From Capsicum annuum (Eukaryota > Streptophyta > Magnoliopsida > Solanales > Solanaceae), in the NCBI RefSeq assembly GCF_002878395.1, contig NW_025892514.1:62001-126000 (forward strand): a DNA stretch of 64,000 nt, in the 5' to 3' direction. The notes beneath the pieces were generated by a model that did no database searches, had not been told where the DNA came from, and saw nothing but the letters and a program-made list of their open reading frames with translations. How positions within the stretch are numbered: the first letter of the stretch is position 1; each line of letters starts with the position of its first letter. Position numbers and translations under genes: made by a program. This document shows, piece by piece, positions 24,303-36,639 of the stretch.

Positions 24303-25755
24303 TGATGAGTGGTGAATTTACTGCTTATTTGCACTCAACTTTCATGCACATTACTAAGATTTAAATGTATAAATAAGACATGTGTGATTAAATGCACTAA
24401 TATCCATATTTTTCCAGGCATACAGATTATGAGATAAAAAAATGTGGACTTGAAGAAAAAAGGATCAAAAGAAAGAAAGAAGTGCAACTAGAAGACCTGG
24501 AGCAGAAATAGGCCTCAGTTACCGCAATTGCGGTATGAGGGCCACAATAGCGGCCATTTAAGACAGTTCAACATACCATGATCATGGGTTTTGACCACGG
24601 TGATGGCTTAGAGAGAATACGACCCAGGGGTAGAGATGTAAATGCACATAACTTATTCATAAATTCCCTTAAGAAGCTCAACCCTATCTCTTTGAAAAAA
24701 GGATCAAACTTTTATGGAATTTTTCCACCATCTAGTTTCCAACTTTAAAAACACAACTATTGTACTAATTTTTGGGTGAATAATACATCAAAGTAACTTT
24801 CAAGTAGAGAATTGGCAAATTTCATTGAAGATTTGTTGAATCCTAAATCTTTCAATAAATCAAACTGATGAAGATTTTTGGGTATATCTTGCTTATTAAA
24901 CATATGTGTAGCTATTTCTTCCTCTCGGTATGATGTTAGAATAGGGTGAAATTGTGTGTGGGTTGTGATTATTTGTGCATTTTCTAGTTTATTTTTTATG
25001 GGTTCTACTATTGCTTGATTAAATTAGTTAGGATTTATGGGTGAAAGTCCTAAATACCTAAATAGGTTTGTGGGTGAAAATCCCAAGCTATTAAAAGCTT
25101 AGACCATCCTTGAAAGAGGGATTTGGGTGAAATTTTGGAGCCTATATCATTCTTGAAAGAGGGATGTGGGAACCAAGACAATAGTAGACAATTTATGGGT
25201 TTAGTTTGCTAATTTTCACTATCTTAGATATAAGGGTGATTATGAGGTAGACTATACCTTGGGTATCATCCTAGAAATAGGGATACCCAATTGAGGTGTT
25301 GGATGGCTTCAATTGACACACTCTTAGGTACTCGAAAGGGTCAATAAGTGAAATCTTTGAGACTTTGTTGATAAACTATCCTTAAGGTCATTCAACTTAG
25401 CCTACCACATCACTAACGATTAGAATTTACACCAAATAATTATAATCCCATGCATAATTTTTCCCTAGGAAAGTATAATCCCAATATCCATGCCTAATTG
25501 ATTATACTCTAATTATTCATAGCCTTGAATTAGTCCTTTAGAAGTCTAAAAATAATCATACCCTTTAAAGACATTCAAACCCCCCCTCCCAAATCTTTGT
25601 ATCCTAGGCTTGAATTTAGCATGCAATTTTTATTTCAGACTTACTTGATTACTATTCACATTGTTCCTTATGAATTCAACCCCGACTCATAGTTGGGTAA
25701 TTATATTGATAATAATCGCCTTGCACTTATATTTATATGTATGTTGAGAGTTATA
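24303..25755 (+). repeat. Nested element 3, 5' LTR
   Basis: Starts TGATGAGTGGTGAATT immediately after the interrupted integrase codons and ends near GAGAGTTATA at about 25755, six bases before the primer site. It contains the word block ACCGCAATTGCGGT (24518-24531) with GCCACAATAGCGGCC, repeated 'TGGGTGAAA' phrases (25040-25200) and a terminal region with ATTCAACCCCGACTC like that of nested element 2. Confidence 0.7.
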
Positions 25756-25760
25756 AAAAA

Positions 25761-25778
25761 TGGCGCCATTGCTAGGGA
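25761..25778 (+). promoter_or_regulatory. tRNA-Asp type primer-binding site
   Basis: TGGCGCCATTGCTAGGGA, two or three changes from the TGGCGCCGTTGCCGGGGA site typical of Athila/Tat plant retroelements. It separates this insertion from the Met-primed chromoviruses around it. Confidence 0.8.
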
Positions 25779-25889
25779 ACAATTTGGCGTATTGAGTTAG
25801 TTTGGAATTTTAACTTACTTGCTTTGATTCAAATTTGTAAATATTTGCTTGTGATTGTCTTTTGTTTGTTGTGTTAGGTAGATTTTTAT

Positions 25890-26960
25890 TTTTGTTTACT
25901 TGTCACTATGGTATCTTGGGACAAATATGATTTTGTAGTTATAAATCCTATCTTTATTATCTATGTCCATATTGTGATGGACTCCACTTTTAGAAAGATT
26001 GTAGATATACTCTATTGAGAGAGATGGAGGCACCATCTCCATTCTATTGGGAGTATGATTGTTCTTTATATAGTTGTCGAGATGGATATTTGAGTGATTG
26101 TCCAAATACTCCCCCCTTTGTTATGCTAACCCAAATTTTAGTTCTTCTTATGAGTTTAATAGGTCTCATGATGAAATAAAAGAAGAACAATATGCCGAGT
26201 ACTATAGTTTTGATGCAATGTTTCAAACTCTTTTGGATCGAAAAACTACATTGGAGGTGGACATGCGTGACTTGCATCAAGAAGCATTTAAAAGGGAAAT
26301 GGAAAAGATTGAATAAATAGGCAAGAAGGCCGATATTGCAAGTACCATGACTACGCCCATTCTTCAAATTGATCTTGAAATTGTGGAGTCATTGGGGATT
26401 TTTCAATCAACCAAACCTAATATAGTTGAAGATGCCAAATTGAGGAAACGGTGATAGAGTCAAAAGAAGAAGCCAAGTAAATATCTTATGAAGACTCCAG
26501 TTCATTTCAGGGTGAGAATGTCAAGAAGGATAGAACTCTAGAATTAGGAAGAAAACCTCACTCAAACAAATTTTCAATATTATGCTTGGTGGATGTAATG
26601 AAAGTCAAACCACCCAAGAAGATGATGAATTTTTTAGATGAGGAGGAAAATTCCCACATTTTGGAGTTTGTCATTCCAAAAGTGCAAAATGAAGACCCTC
26701 ACTTGAAGGCCAATAAATGCAAAATGTAATGTGTACAAGTAAATTCTTGACGTTATCATCGATACCCAATGATCCTATTAGGAAGCTTGATATAAAGTTG
26801 GGTAAAAGTTTCAAGTCTTCAAAGCGACGAGATAGAAAATATTTCATTGTGTCCTCACCTTTGTCCAAAGTACCTCAAAGATAAATTTAATTAAAGTTGG
26901 GCCACTGATTCAAATCTTCTAAGCAAAAACACAAATGATATTTGGAGAGGTTATTGCCAC
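25890..26960 (+). pseudogene. Decayed 5' coding region of nested element 3
   Basis: A series of short open stretches with stops after the primer site. 26098-26316 is open for 72 codons (acidic, likely coiled: DEIKEEQYAEYYSFD, LHQEAFKREMEKIE). Around 26580-26700 reads KVKPPKKMMNFLDEEE. The stretch ends near 26980-27020 with THYATKVARILLFLHDRV. The order suggests a gag-type or element-specific protein, but I do not recognise a domain. Confidence 0.4.
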
Positions 26961-27164
26961 AAAATATGGGAAGCAACCCACTATGCCACGAAAGTGGCAC
27001 GTATCCTTTTATTTCTTCATGATAGAGTAAATTTTATTTTTATTTATTTATAATCCATGAAAGTTGTGTTGTTATGAGGAGTGTTAATTGAAATTGCAAA
27101 AGGGAAAAGTGTGAACTTATTGTGTTTTAGACTGAGTAGAGGAGTGGAGAGTACCTAAATATTG

Positions 27165-27245
27165 TTCTCAGCTACTGCGATCGCGGCTTGTGTTACCGCA
27201 ACTGCGGTAGCTGAATCATCACGATTGCAGAAATCTAACCGCAAT
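27165..27245 (+). repeat. Word block of GCGATCGC/ACCGCAACTGCGGT type
   Basis: CTGCGATCGCGG, ACCGCAACTGCGGT, ACGATTGCAG and CCGCAATCATGG in 70 bases: one core word in both orientations. The same word is in this element's LTR at 24518, and degraded at 27783-27820. A CT-rich tract (27299-27325) and a GGTATGTG site (27395) follow, as in an LTR leader. Confidence 0.6.
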
Positions 27246-27959
27246 CATGGTCAAATTAGTTTAAAAGACTATCCGACTGCCCAGTTCCCCGTACACTCCT
27301 TTCTCTACTTTTCTCTCTAAAATTACATCCAAAAGCGTTAAAATTTTGACATAATCAAATCGGTCATTACATTTTCGTGCATCTTTTACTACGGTATGTG
27401 TCTAACTCCCTTGAATTGTATCATTTATTGATCTAAAAATTACACTTTAGGAGTAGGCTTGAAATAAAGTTTTCACTTGTCAAACCAATGCTTAAATATA
27501 ATTATATATGTGGTAGTATGTTGTAAGTGGTGTACACATCAATGGGGAAGTCTTGAGTACCCAAACTTTGGTGTTAATAGATTCAACTTAGTGTGTACTC
27601 CATGTGTTTGATTGAATGCCCCAACGAGCCCATTGTAGAGTTCTTCACTTTTCAAGATCACAATTATGCACTTGGAGTTTGAGTTTCTTAAACTTGGTGA
27701 TCTATTGATCTGTTGGAACTTATTTTTGGGTTGAAACTTGGTATTTCGTGCTGCTACAAATCTAGCCAAAAATGGTTTGAGATATCGCAAGCGCGGTTAA
27801 GAGTCCGCAATCACCATAACTGAAACCATTTCCCATCTTACACCAAAATTCTTACATGTCTATTTCTCACCCCAAATCTCATTATGACATCACCGCCACA
27901 ATTTATCTGAGTAACCTAGCATGGCTTTGGTGTGAAAATGCTAATGATGATCTAGGTTA

Positions 27960-29260
27960 TGTTGCTTGCAAGTACTTAGCCACAAAATGAAGAACTATGA
28001 CCATATCCATTTCATGGCTCCAGAGTGTCACAGCCTTTCCTACAGTGACCTCCTACAGATAAATCTACTCCTAGAGTGGGGTATTTTCATGGATAAGGTG
28101 TCAGAGAAATTTCCAAAATTTTTTAATCGGATGGATACTATAGGGTGGATGTGTTTTTCCCCAGACCCCTACATTTCCAATGAGCACTGGGTAAGGGAGT
28201 TCTACACAAATCTTAGTATAGTTTCCCTCTTAAACCTAGTATTGAGGATTACAGAAAAAGAGGTACACTTTGGAGCAAAACAGATTAATGGATTATATGT
28301 GCTCCCAAATGCAGATATGACTGAGTTCTAAGCTGAGAGGTGTGAGCCAGGGACTTGGATAGCTAACATACTATGCCCTGGAAAAGAGGTTCCCTAGGCT
28401 ACAACCAAGAGAGGGATCTATCTGAATAATTTCATAGTAGAGGCTAAGATTTTGTTGAATATCATCTACAATCATGTTTCTCTATGCACATATTTGACTG
28501 ATGTCATAGATATGCGAGCTCGGATGGTAGTCTATATCTTATCTGGCATTGCTCTAAATGTGGGCCAGATTGTGATTTCAAAATAGGGATATTTTAAGAG
28601 TCAGGGTAGTACACTTCTTCTCTTTCCTTCTCTTATTATTGAGTTCTGTAGGAGGGCCAAAGTAGAGGAGTATCCAACAAACACCTAGGTGAAACCAAAC
28701 ACCCATATCTTCCTACTAAATTTCGAGGTAAAGGTGAACTTGGACAAAGAAAAAAAAGACAGATCGACTTGGCTAAGTCAATAGCCGAGGAGTCTTAATC
28801 ATGCAAACCATCCACCACTGGGCTTCTGGAGAATATTAGTGTAGACATTAGGGTCATTAAAGAGCTAGTTACGAGATTAACTCAGGTGCTAAGAGAGCCC
28901 TCCACCAGGCGTCACTCTTATGTGTCTCATGCAGATTATGAGAAATATTACGAGGACCAGGAGTCGCAGATCACCACAGTTGATAGACTCAAGAGAGAAT
29001 ACTTAACATTAGTAGTATCTTATAGAGATCTTTGGGACTCCCATGAAAAGATGAAAAAGAGGAAGAAGAAATAAGACAAGTTCTTTAGTAAGATGTGGAA
29101 GGGGGTGAAGGGCCTGTGGAAGGTCTTAAAACCCCATGATAGACTACCTTTTGCTAGAGTAGATAGTGATGACAAGGTTTCTACTAAGTGGTCTGATACT
29201 GATGTCGGTGATAATGATTTAGAGTCTGCATGGGAAAGCAGTTCTTGATGCAGATTCAGA
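27960..29260 (+). pseudogene. 'Putative plant transposon protein'-like pseudogene
   Basis: A recognisable coding region broken by about five stops. Open parts are 27966-28331 (FMAPECHSLSYSDLL, WVREFYTNL, KEVHFGAKQINGLYVLPNAD) and 28886-29074 (SHADYEKYYEDQESQ, then a Lys-rich end). Between them the frame continues with stops (CEPGTWIANILCPGKEVP, FIVEAKILLNIIYNH, DMRARMVVYILSGIALNVGQIV). The VREFYxNL...GxxVxF...IxxLYxLP layout is that of the plant-specific domain annotated as putative plant transposon protein, frequent in gypsy-related elements and of unknown biochemistry. The tail is charged and Ser-rich. Family naming is from memory; no search was run. Confidence 0.6.
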
Positions 29261-31132
29261 GAGCACCCTTTTTTCTTACCTTTTTGCTTAAGCAGTGAGG
29301 ATACTGCTATTATTTTAGTTGGGGGTGCCAATCCCTGGATTTGTATTATTTATATGTTTTATAACTATTGTGATGACATTTTGGATGGTTTTTATTTTGT
29401 TTTTGAGTTGCATTATTTAGGCACTCTGATTGTGCCCACATTTCATCGATGAGTCATTTGGTTTGTTTTTAGATTTTCTATTTTAATTTATATTTATTTT
29501 AGTTGTGATGATATTGGATGAGCTTTTCCCAATGATAGATTGAGTGACGACATTCTTAAGGAAAAAGCATAGTGCTTGGGTTTTGAGCCATCGATGTAGG
29601 GGAAGTCTAAGTACCCGTGGTATCGAGGTCATAAATGCAAGGGTAATCGGAGTACCTATGACATTTTGAATTTGGATGTCACTTACACCTATGGAGAAGT
29701 CTGAGTATCCATGTAGTTTTCCTGTACAAAAGCCAAAATGTGAGACGAAGGTTTGGGTTGATGCCATGGGTAGCAAATTATACATGGTACAAATGCAAAA
29801 CAAACACTCCCCTTCGTCCAAATTTTTTGAATAATCAAGGGTATGGTTGTGAGCGACCTTGTCCCAATACTTTTTCTCTTTTTGTGAAACCAAAAATTTT
29901 GGCTTGTGAAAATTGGTAGATACTCTATTTTTGTCTCTAGCGGGAGGGACAATTGTGCCTCTTTAGTGAATTTGCATGCCATGGTGCTGATCTTATTTGT
30001 CCAAATCTCATGTGCACCTTTACTATCTAGAACCTGCCCCATTAGTCTCTCAAGGTTAATTTTGATTGTATTGGTTGGATAGCTGATCTTAGATCATCTT
30101 TGTGACATTGGAAGTCCACTTTAGCTTAAAAAGCCTACCCTTGCATAGTTGTTATCCCTAGTCACCCAATTTGAGACTTAGATATTTCTTTGGCAAACAC
30201 ATTTCAATCCGTAAGCCTTTCAATTTTTATCCATCTTTTAAACTCTACCCTTCTTAAACTTAAAATTGCAACTTGAGGCTAAAAGCCTAAGTTTGGGGTG
30301 GTGATGATTGAAAGAGGTAAATTTGGCCCATAAAGTTTTAAGCGAGTGCCTATGGGCTTAAGAATTAAAACAAATGAAGAATCCAACAAAGGATAGAGAA
30401 GAACAAAAGGTGCAAGAAAAGTAAATGAAAAGAAAATGGGTGAACTAAGGAAATAAAAAGTAGGCACATGTGTAAAGATTAAAAACAAAATAAGTGATCC
30501 ATGATCAAAAGTTAGAAAGAATAGTGTGATGTAGATATTCAAGGAGGGTATATCCATGTTGTTTCTAAAATATATCCTACCCTACCTCGAACCTATGTTA
30601 AAAGCTCAAAAAACCCTTCATGATTTCCAACAATTATTTTCATTCCAGTGGTGATTGAAAATAGGGGCAAGCCTATGGCATGGTATTTGTTAATATCAAG
30701 AGTTTTTTAGAGAGAAAGTGTTTTGCACTTAAATTCCTTGTTGCACATTTGATAAATTGGTGTATCGAATTTTATTTCTTGTGAGGAGTCAGGTAAACAA
30801 GTTGAGGTGGGTGCTTTTGTTATCTCCCAAAAAAATGAGGCAAAAGGAGTATGTTGTCATTGAGGTCAAAGTCCAGTCACTTCTAGTGTATTAGTGATTG
30901 TTGCATGGTTATTCTTTGAAGTCTTTTGCATCCTTGGATATTGCATTTTATGTTGAAGGGTGTCTAGAGAATATCTTTGCCCATGTTTGAAAAGTTACTT
31001 GTGGTAGTAAAAAGCTTGAAGTCATTGTGATCATTGGGCCATTAAATTTGGGCTTAAATGTGCATTGTCTCATGGTAAGAGGTAGTGTTGCTTGAGGAAA
31101 AGAAAAGTTTAAGTTGGAGGTGTCATGTTCAC
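29261..31132 (+). other. 3' non-coding part of nested element 3
   Basis: About 1.9 kb without recognisable coding sequence; minus-strand frames at 29483-30557 show no domain. It contains a TAAGTTTGGGGTGGTG purine-rich phrase (30288), typical of Athila-like 3' regions, and ends with a second polypurine-like phrase (31108-31122), after which integrase sequence of element B resumes at about 31133. Confidence 0.5.
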
Positions 31133-31925
31133 CGAAGTACAACTTTTCATCCTAAGACGGATGGTTAGGGAAAGAGGATCATTCAAACTTTATAGGATAT
31201 GTTGAGGGCGTGTGTTATTTGACTTTAAGGGTAGTTGGGATGACCACTTACCTTTGATTGAGTTTGCCTATAATAATAGTTATCACTCCAGTATTCAGAT
31301 GGCTCCTTTTGAGGCTCTCTATAGGAGGAGATTTATATCTCCAATTGGTTGGTTTGAAGTAGGTGAGGTTGCTTTGATAGGGACAGATTTAGTCTTTGAG
31401 GCGATAGAGAAAGTTTAGTTAATTTGAGAGTGGCTGAATACAACCCAAAGTCGTCAAAAATCTTATGCATGTATGAGGAGAAAGGATCTTGAGTTTGATG
31501 TTGGTGACTTGGTCTATTTGAAAATTTCTCCTATAAAAGAGATGAAGAGATTTGGAAAGAAGGGGAAGCTCAGTCCCGCTATGTTGGTCCATATTGAATT
31601 TTGAGCTATTTTGGGAAGAAAGCTTATAAGTTAGAGTTGCCTGCATATTTGGCATCAATGCATCTGGTGTTCTATGTTTCTATGTTAAAGAAATGCATTG
31701 GTGATCCAGCTTTCGTTATTCCTTTAGAAAGTATGGATGTTACGGATAGCCTTTTCTATGAAGAAGTTCCAGTAGAAATCCTTGATCATAAGATTCGTAG
31801 ACTAAGGAATAAAGAAGTTTCTTTGGTTAAACTCCTATGGAGAAATCAGTCTGTTAAGGGAACCACTTGGGAGGCATAATTAGATATGCGAGCCAAGTAT
31901 CCCTATCTTTTTCTTATGAATTTAG
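31133..31925 (+). pseudogene. Element B pol, segment 4: integrase C-terminus and chromodomain
   Basis: Integrase resumes with STTFHPKTDG (about 31138); the expected catalytic Glu of the DD35E triad reads Lys and the preceding Gln is a stop. Open segments 31212-31418 (PLIEFAYNNSYHSSIQMAPF) and 31601-31879 follow. The latter has the ELPAYLASMHLVFYVSMLKK stretch linking to a chromodomain-like tail (RRLRNKEVSLVKLLWRNQSV, TTWEA). In chromoviruses this tail directs integration to heterochromatin marks. It ends before the polypurine tract at 32155. Confidence 0.85.
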
Positions 31926-32152
31926 ACTCAGCTTAAGGTAATGGTTTCTCTTATATCGACTCTCTCATTCTCTATCTTAGATATATAACTATCCTCATGT
32001 CATAGCATGTATTCATGAAACTCATCTCAGTCCATGTATCATGTTTCTGATTTAGTTACTTAATCATGATTCAGGGCATGAGTTTTTAGTGTACAATCTC
32101 AGTCTTCTCAATCTTTGTGCTTCAGCTTAAATAGTTTCATTTGAGGATGAAT

Positions 32153-32172
32153 GATCCTCGGAGGGAAGATAA
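32153..32172 (+). promoter_or_regulatory. Polypurine tract of element B
   Basis: ATCCTCGGAGGGAAGATAA just before the 3' LTR start at 32173; the same position in element F reads AAGGAGGTATAA (57250-57261). Confidence 0.75.
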
Positions 32173-32724
32173 TGTAACACCTTGTAGTTGTAATGCTCAA
32201 ATAATACATTCAAATGACCTTTTGGACCCCCATTTCGATGGTAGACCATGTTTTGACGTTATGGGTTGAGTTAGGGGTGCTTTTAGGCCTTAAAAATAAG
32301 TGTGCACCACATGTTAGACCTTGTGCTAAGGGCATGATTCACATTACAATCATCAATATCCACTAGATGAGGTGTGCTTTTGGCATAGATGCACAACCTT
32401 AGGTGTTCTTTTGACGTGCGCCGTAGAACCTCAGGTGTACTCATGGCGTGGCTGCCCAGCAAAAGCGAAGTACCAAAAGTTGCTCTATTTTGACTTAAAT
32501 TAAGGGTGTTGAAGTCTTTTTAAACCCCTAAACCGTCCTTAATCATTGTTAACCAAATTAAGGGGTTTTAAACATGTTATTTCCACTGCCTTAAACCCAA
32601 ACATTTAGTACACAACTTAAAAATCTTTCCCCTCTTCCCAAGAACAAAATTCAAGCTTCTTATATCAAGAACTCGAGAATTTAAGTTCCGATTTCAAGAT
32701 TCCTTCAAGAAGTTGCCCAATTGA

Positions 32725-32766
32725 GGTATGTGGGGTAGTCATCAATGGGTTACTTTCACCCATTGA
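32725..32766 (+). other. Donor-like GGTATGT plus 9-bp stem-loop
   Basis: GGTATGTGGGG, then TCAATGGGT (32742-32750), loop TACTTTC, ACCCATTGA (32758-32766): a perfect 9-bp stem. Stem sequence differs from those at 38507 and 42612, but position and CTTTC loop are the same. Confidence 0.6.
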
Positions 32767-34179
32767 GCCGAAGAACCCTCTTTTTGATTCGAGTATGAAT
32801 TTTACTATAATTATGATCATCTTCCATACAAATTGTAAAAGTTATCCATGTTTTCTTGTTAGTTTTGATTTCAAGCCAAGCCTATGTTTTTATCTTGCTT
32901 GAATCATGCTCCTACGTGTTTGAAGTTTCAAATCCCTAAGTCATGTTCATATGGCATCATGTTAAATTCTTGGATTTTGCTTTAAACTGTATAAACATGT
33001 TATGAACAAAAGGTTATCTCATTCTCATGTTTACTTTCACGTAAATTATCAAGTTATTAAATGTCTCTTGTTTTGGGTCCTTGAATTATGACTTTAAATC
33101 ATGGTTTTAAATATTTTATCGACTTTCTATAATCATTCAATGCTGGCGGGTTATGAACACCGATACCTATGTATTTACTTGTTAATTTAGACTCTTCAAA
33201 TCACAATTTATGCAGATCATGATTTCATTACTATATTCAAGTTTATATTGAGCTTTGTTAGTACAGTACCATGTTATTTTTAACCATGTATAACACCAGT
33301 ATCATGCAGGTGGGAGTAGGATTTAGCATCGTGAGGGAAGTACGGGTTTAGTGCATCCTACGTCCTAGAAACTATGTGCCCCCCATAGGATTTAGAGACT
33401 CTCCAAAGAGCATTTCCCTTGCCCAATATGGGCTCAGTTTAGTGATCACTCTAGTTCAGGTTCCACTCAGATGGAAAAGATAGAACAACCCTCCTCAACA
33501 TAGGTCAAACATTGGACTCCATAGTAACACCCATGGTTTATGTCTGTTACATGATAACTCCCACAATTTAAGTTAGTATTTGAAGTCTATTTTAGTTTAG
33601 TTTTGCTAGACCAAATAGTCAGTTTTCAGCATTTATTTAGACAGTTATGCAAATTGCACCAGTTTTTAGATAATGTCAGTGAATACAATACTTGGTCTTG
33701 CATTTTTAGTTTTACATGTTCTTGCATCCATGTTCAGATTTTACATGTTCTTCAGTTAGTCCTTACCTCACATACCTGTACATTCAAAGTATTGATCTCA
33801 TACTTTGGTTTGGCGCTATGTTTTCTTATAACTTAGGTTCGGACACATAGTTTCCCGATCACCCTTGACAGCTTAGCAGTTCCCCACAACAGTATTGGTG
33901 AGTCCTCATCCATCGAGAACGTCACATGATATTCTAGCCATTTCATTAGTTATTTATATTCAGTTCAGTAGGAGTAAGTAGGGGGTTTGTCCCATCAACT
34001 CCATATGTTTATAGGCTTTTAGACAGATAGTCTAGTTTCCAGTGTTTATCAGATACTTCAGACATGTTGTTCTATATATTTAGTATTCCAATTGATAGTA
34101 ATTTATTGGATTATCTTCCACACATGTCTTTTTACTATTATTTTATTCAGTGCTCAAGCAAGTACCATACCATGGGTTA

Positions 34180-34205
34180 GCTTGGGGTCACTTATGGCCT
34201 TAAGC
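34180..34205 (+). other. LTR-terminal stem-loop
   Basis: GCTT (34180-34183) and GGTC (34186-34189) face GGCC (34196-34199) and AAGC (34202-34205) about a six-base loop, about 40 bases before the LTR end. Counterparts are at 41367-41392 and 44062-44087. Confidence 0.45.
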
Positions 34206-34243
34206 ACAGTGTCGCAATTAGGGGGTAGCCTCGGGTCGTAACA

Positions 34244-34492
34244 TTACTGGGGTGGTGGCTGCTCTTCAATTTCAATTGGACCTAGTGTTCACCATTTGTG
34301 GACAAAAAATTAAGCAAATTAGATACCAATTGGAATAAAGTTATAGCACGAAACAAACAAGAATGATAATTTTGCTCAAGTCCTATAGTCGCTCGAAGAA
34401 AAGTACAGCTGTCTCTATACCATTTCATGAGACTCCACTAGACCAATTTTGATACTATGAGATAGACAAACCTAGAACTCAAATGCCAACTT
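34244..34492 (-). other. Leader fragment of a minus-strand LTR element
   Basis: Non-coding. Positions 34375-34470 resemble 18118-18200 in nested element 1 (AAGAAAAGTACAG, then CTCTATACCAT versus CTCTGTACCAT, then GACTCCACTAGAC). It sits between element B and a minus LTR, with a mutated primer-like site (complement of about 34475-34490). Probably the truncated leader of the element whose 5' LTR follows. Confidence 0.5.
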
Positions 34493-36616
34493 TGTCACAA
34501 CTTAAACTCAATAGGAGTGACACCCACACTAACCCTCTGGTGGAAGAACCAACCAGCCCCAATAATTAACCATTACTTAGCAAAAAAGTAGGCAACTAAT
34601 CAATTCAATTAATCTTAGAATTAAAATTCAAAAGAAAACAAAAAATAAGTATAATAATATGTGTAATATTGTACTTAATGAAAAAATCCTCCCTAGAATC
34701 TGAAAGTAATCTGGACCAAAACACTAAGATCATCAAAGAAAAGGGATGCAACCCTAGATACTAAAACTGTATCATAGTTCAGATACAAAGTACCTAAATT
34801 ATAAACTGATGAATCCATGGTAGTCAAAAAATTGTAGCTCATACTTTTATTGAATTATCCAATGAAGATTACAACTGAGGTATTGAAAGAGCTACTGGAG
34901 TATACTCTACATTCAACAAAACTAAGAGGAAGTATAGTATCAACATACAAGAAAACAATAGTGTACTTGTAGGGTCATCTGGCCAATCCAAGATGAGATA
35001 TATAAAAACTTAACCATAATGTAGTACAACAAGTTAACACATTCTCACTACTACACAACACTCATCAGTTAATAACACTTAGCAAACACTAGAAGACATA
35101 ACAACAAATCACAGATAGTCAACGAGGACAACAAGTCAAGAGAGTCAACAAAGATAACCATTCACATCAATTAGGTCAACCACAAGACTTAAGTCAACAA
35201 TACATACAATCCACGGTTCACTCATGGAACTGTCAACCTCACTTGCACCTTGTACACATATACTAAGGGTCTTAGGATCACCCACCAGCCATGACCTGAA
35301 AGGGACAAACTTTGTTCATGTACCATAACCCAGACACAAGTTCCTGTCAACCTTATTTAACAAAATCCCATGAATATGTACAAATATCGGTACATCTCAT
35401 AAATAAACTATATCATATAACAACAATAATAAAACAATGACAATGACCAATATTTCTAGTGACCACAAGATATACATATAAATTCATTAAAATGTGATCA
35501 AACTTATATAATCCAACAAAGCCTTTTTTTAACACTTTTTACATTTCCTAACCACATGCATCAACAAGAAATACTAAGGAATAGTTAATATGTTCACATA
35601 CATAAAATATTAAACTACTTAACCATCACATTTCTCAATCCAAGTTTGCACCATTCAACTGAGCTTGAGCTTTTCTTTTTTGTTCAGAGTCCACTTGAAT
35701 TTATGAATAAACTACACAATCCATGCAAATGACCTATAATGTTAAGGATTAAACCAAATCTCAACCCCTAAGGTAAAGTTCATGGCCATTCCTCCCCCAT
35801 TATAGGGCTTTTCTAGCATAATTAGTCTAAAATCTACCAATTCATGGTTAATTAGCAACATGCAAGAGTAAATTATGAATAATTAACAAAAATACAAAGA
35901 TTTTCCACCTAATGTATCTCCTTGTACAAGAAAATAAGCTATTACAAGCCAAAACCACCCCAAGAACACTTAAACTAGCGATTCTAAGGTTAATTAACTC
36001 AAATACAAATTAATGAGGAGTGATTACTTACCTTAATGATGAAATACGATAAAAATTGGTTGGAATCACACAAAATTACCTCTTCTTTGTCCCAAAATAT
36101 ATATTTGGAGTAATGATCATTTTTGTAAAATTTCTAGTCTAATCAACGATTTACGTTGCTAAAGTGACATTCGTTGCTACAGTGATATTTGACGTTGCTA
36201 TAGTTGGAATTATTTTTATTTTGAGAATATTACTATAGGGACATGCACGTCACTATAGATACATAGGAGAGGCAAAATGTTAGGATTCTACTAGATTTCT
36301 CTTTTTCACAATACACCTTCAACCCGTGACATTCTTGACTAACCCTTCATGACAAGATCAATTTTTGGAGTTCTTCTACTTACTCATATTTAGTTTTGAA
36401 AGTGGTACGACTTTTCTGTTATCGTAACTAATATAAAATCAAGTCTAATCCTGCCATATTTACCCAATCCATTCTTAGATTGTGCTAAACCATACCTCAC
36501 TCATATTTTGTCTGAGACTAGCCAAACTTGAAATTTTATATTTCAAATTCAGCGAAAATCTTAACCTAGATTTTTAAATGAGGAACTTACTTGTAATGCT
36601 GCAAAGGTTGTTAAAA
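34493..36616 (-). repeat. Minus-orientation LTR, 2.1 kb
   Basis: Plus-strand start TGTCACAAC (LTR terminus); minus-strand LTR start near 36616. Its right third aligns with 2380-3029. It has a word block GCTAAAGTGAC/CACTATAG (36155-36250) and ACTTACCTTAATGATG, the complement of an AAGGTAAGT donor-like site (about 36026). No open frame of 60 codons. Boundaries are fair on the left and approximate on the right. Confidence 0.55.
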
Positions 36617-36639
36617 TATTTTACTACGTATAAGTGTAA

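Larger units (their letters stand above)
24303..31132 (+). mobile_element. Nested element 3: Athila-like element inside integrase of element B
   Basis: About 6.8 kb inserted in the integrase core. It has a 5' LTR starting TGATGAGTGGTG at 24303, a tRNA-Asp type primer site at 25761, a decayed gag-like region, a 'plant transposon protein'-like pseudogene and a long 3' non-coding part ending in purine-rich AAGTTTAAGTTGGAGGTG. A 3' LTR is missing except possibly its first ten or so bases (31121-31132). It carries no RT or integrase, so it would have been non-autonomous. A target duplication cannot be called cleanly. Confidence 0.75.
32173..34243 (+). repeat. Element B 3' LTR, 2.07 kb
   Basis: TGTAACACCTTG to GGGTCGTAACA. 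The end matches 11060-11489 (5' LTR stump). Inside are a word block with GTGTGC, GGTGT and GACGTGCGCCG words (about 32300-32470), the GGTATGTGGGG site with a 9-bp hairpin (32725-32766), the 'TTTAGCATCGTGAGG' box (33314) and the terminal hairpin (34180-34205). The conserved GCTTTCC block is not recognisable in this family. Confidence 0.85.
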
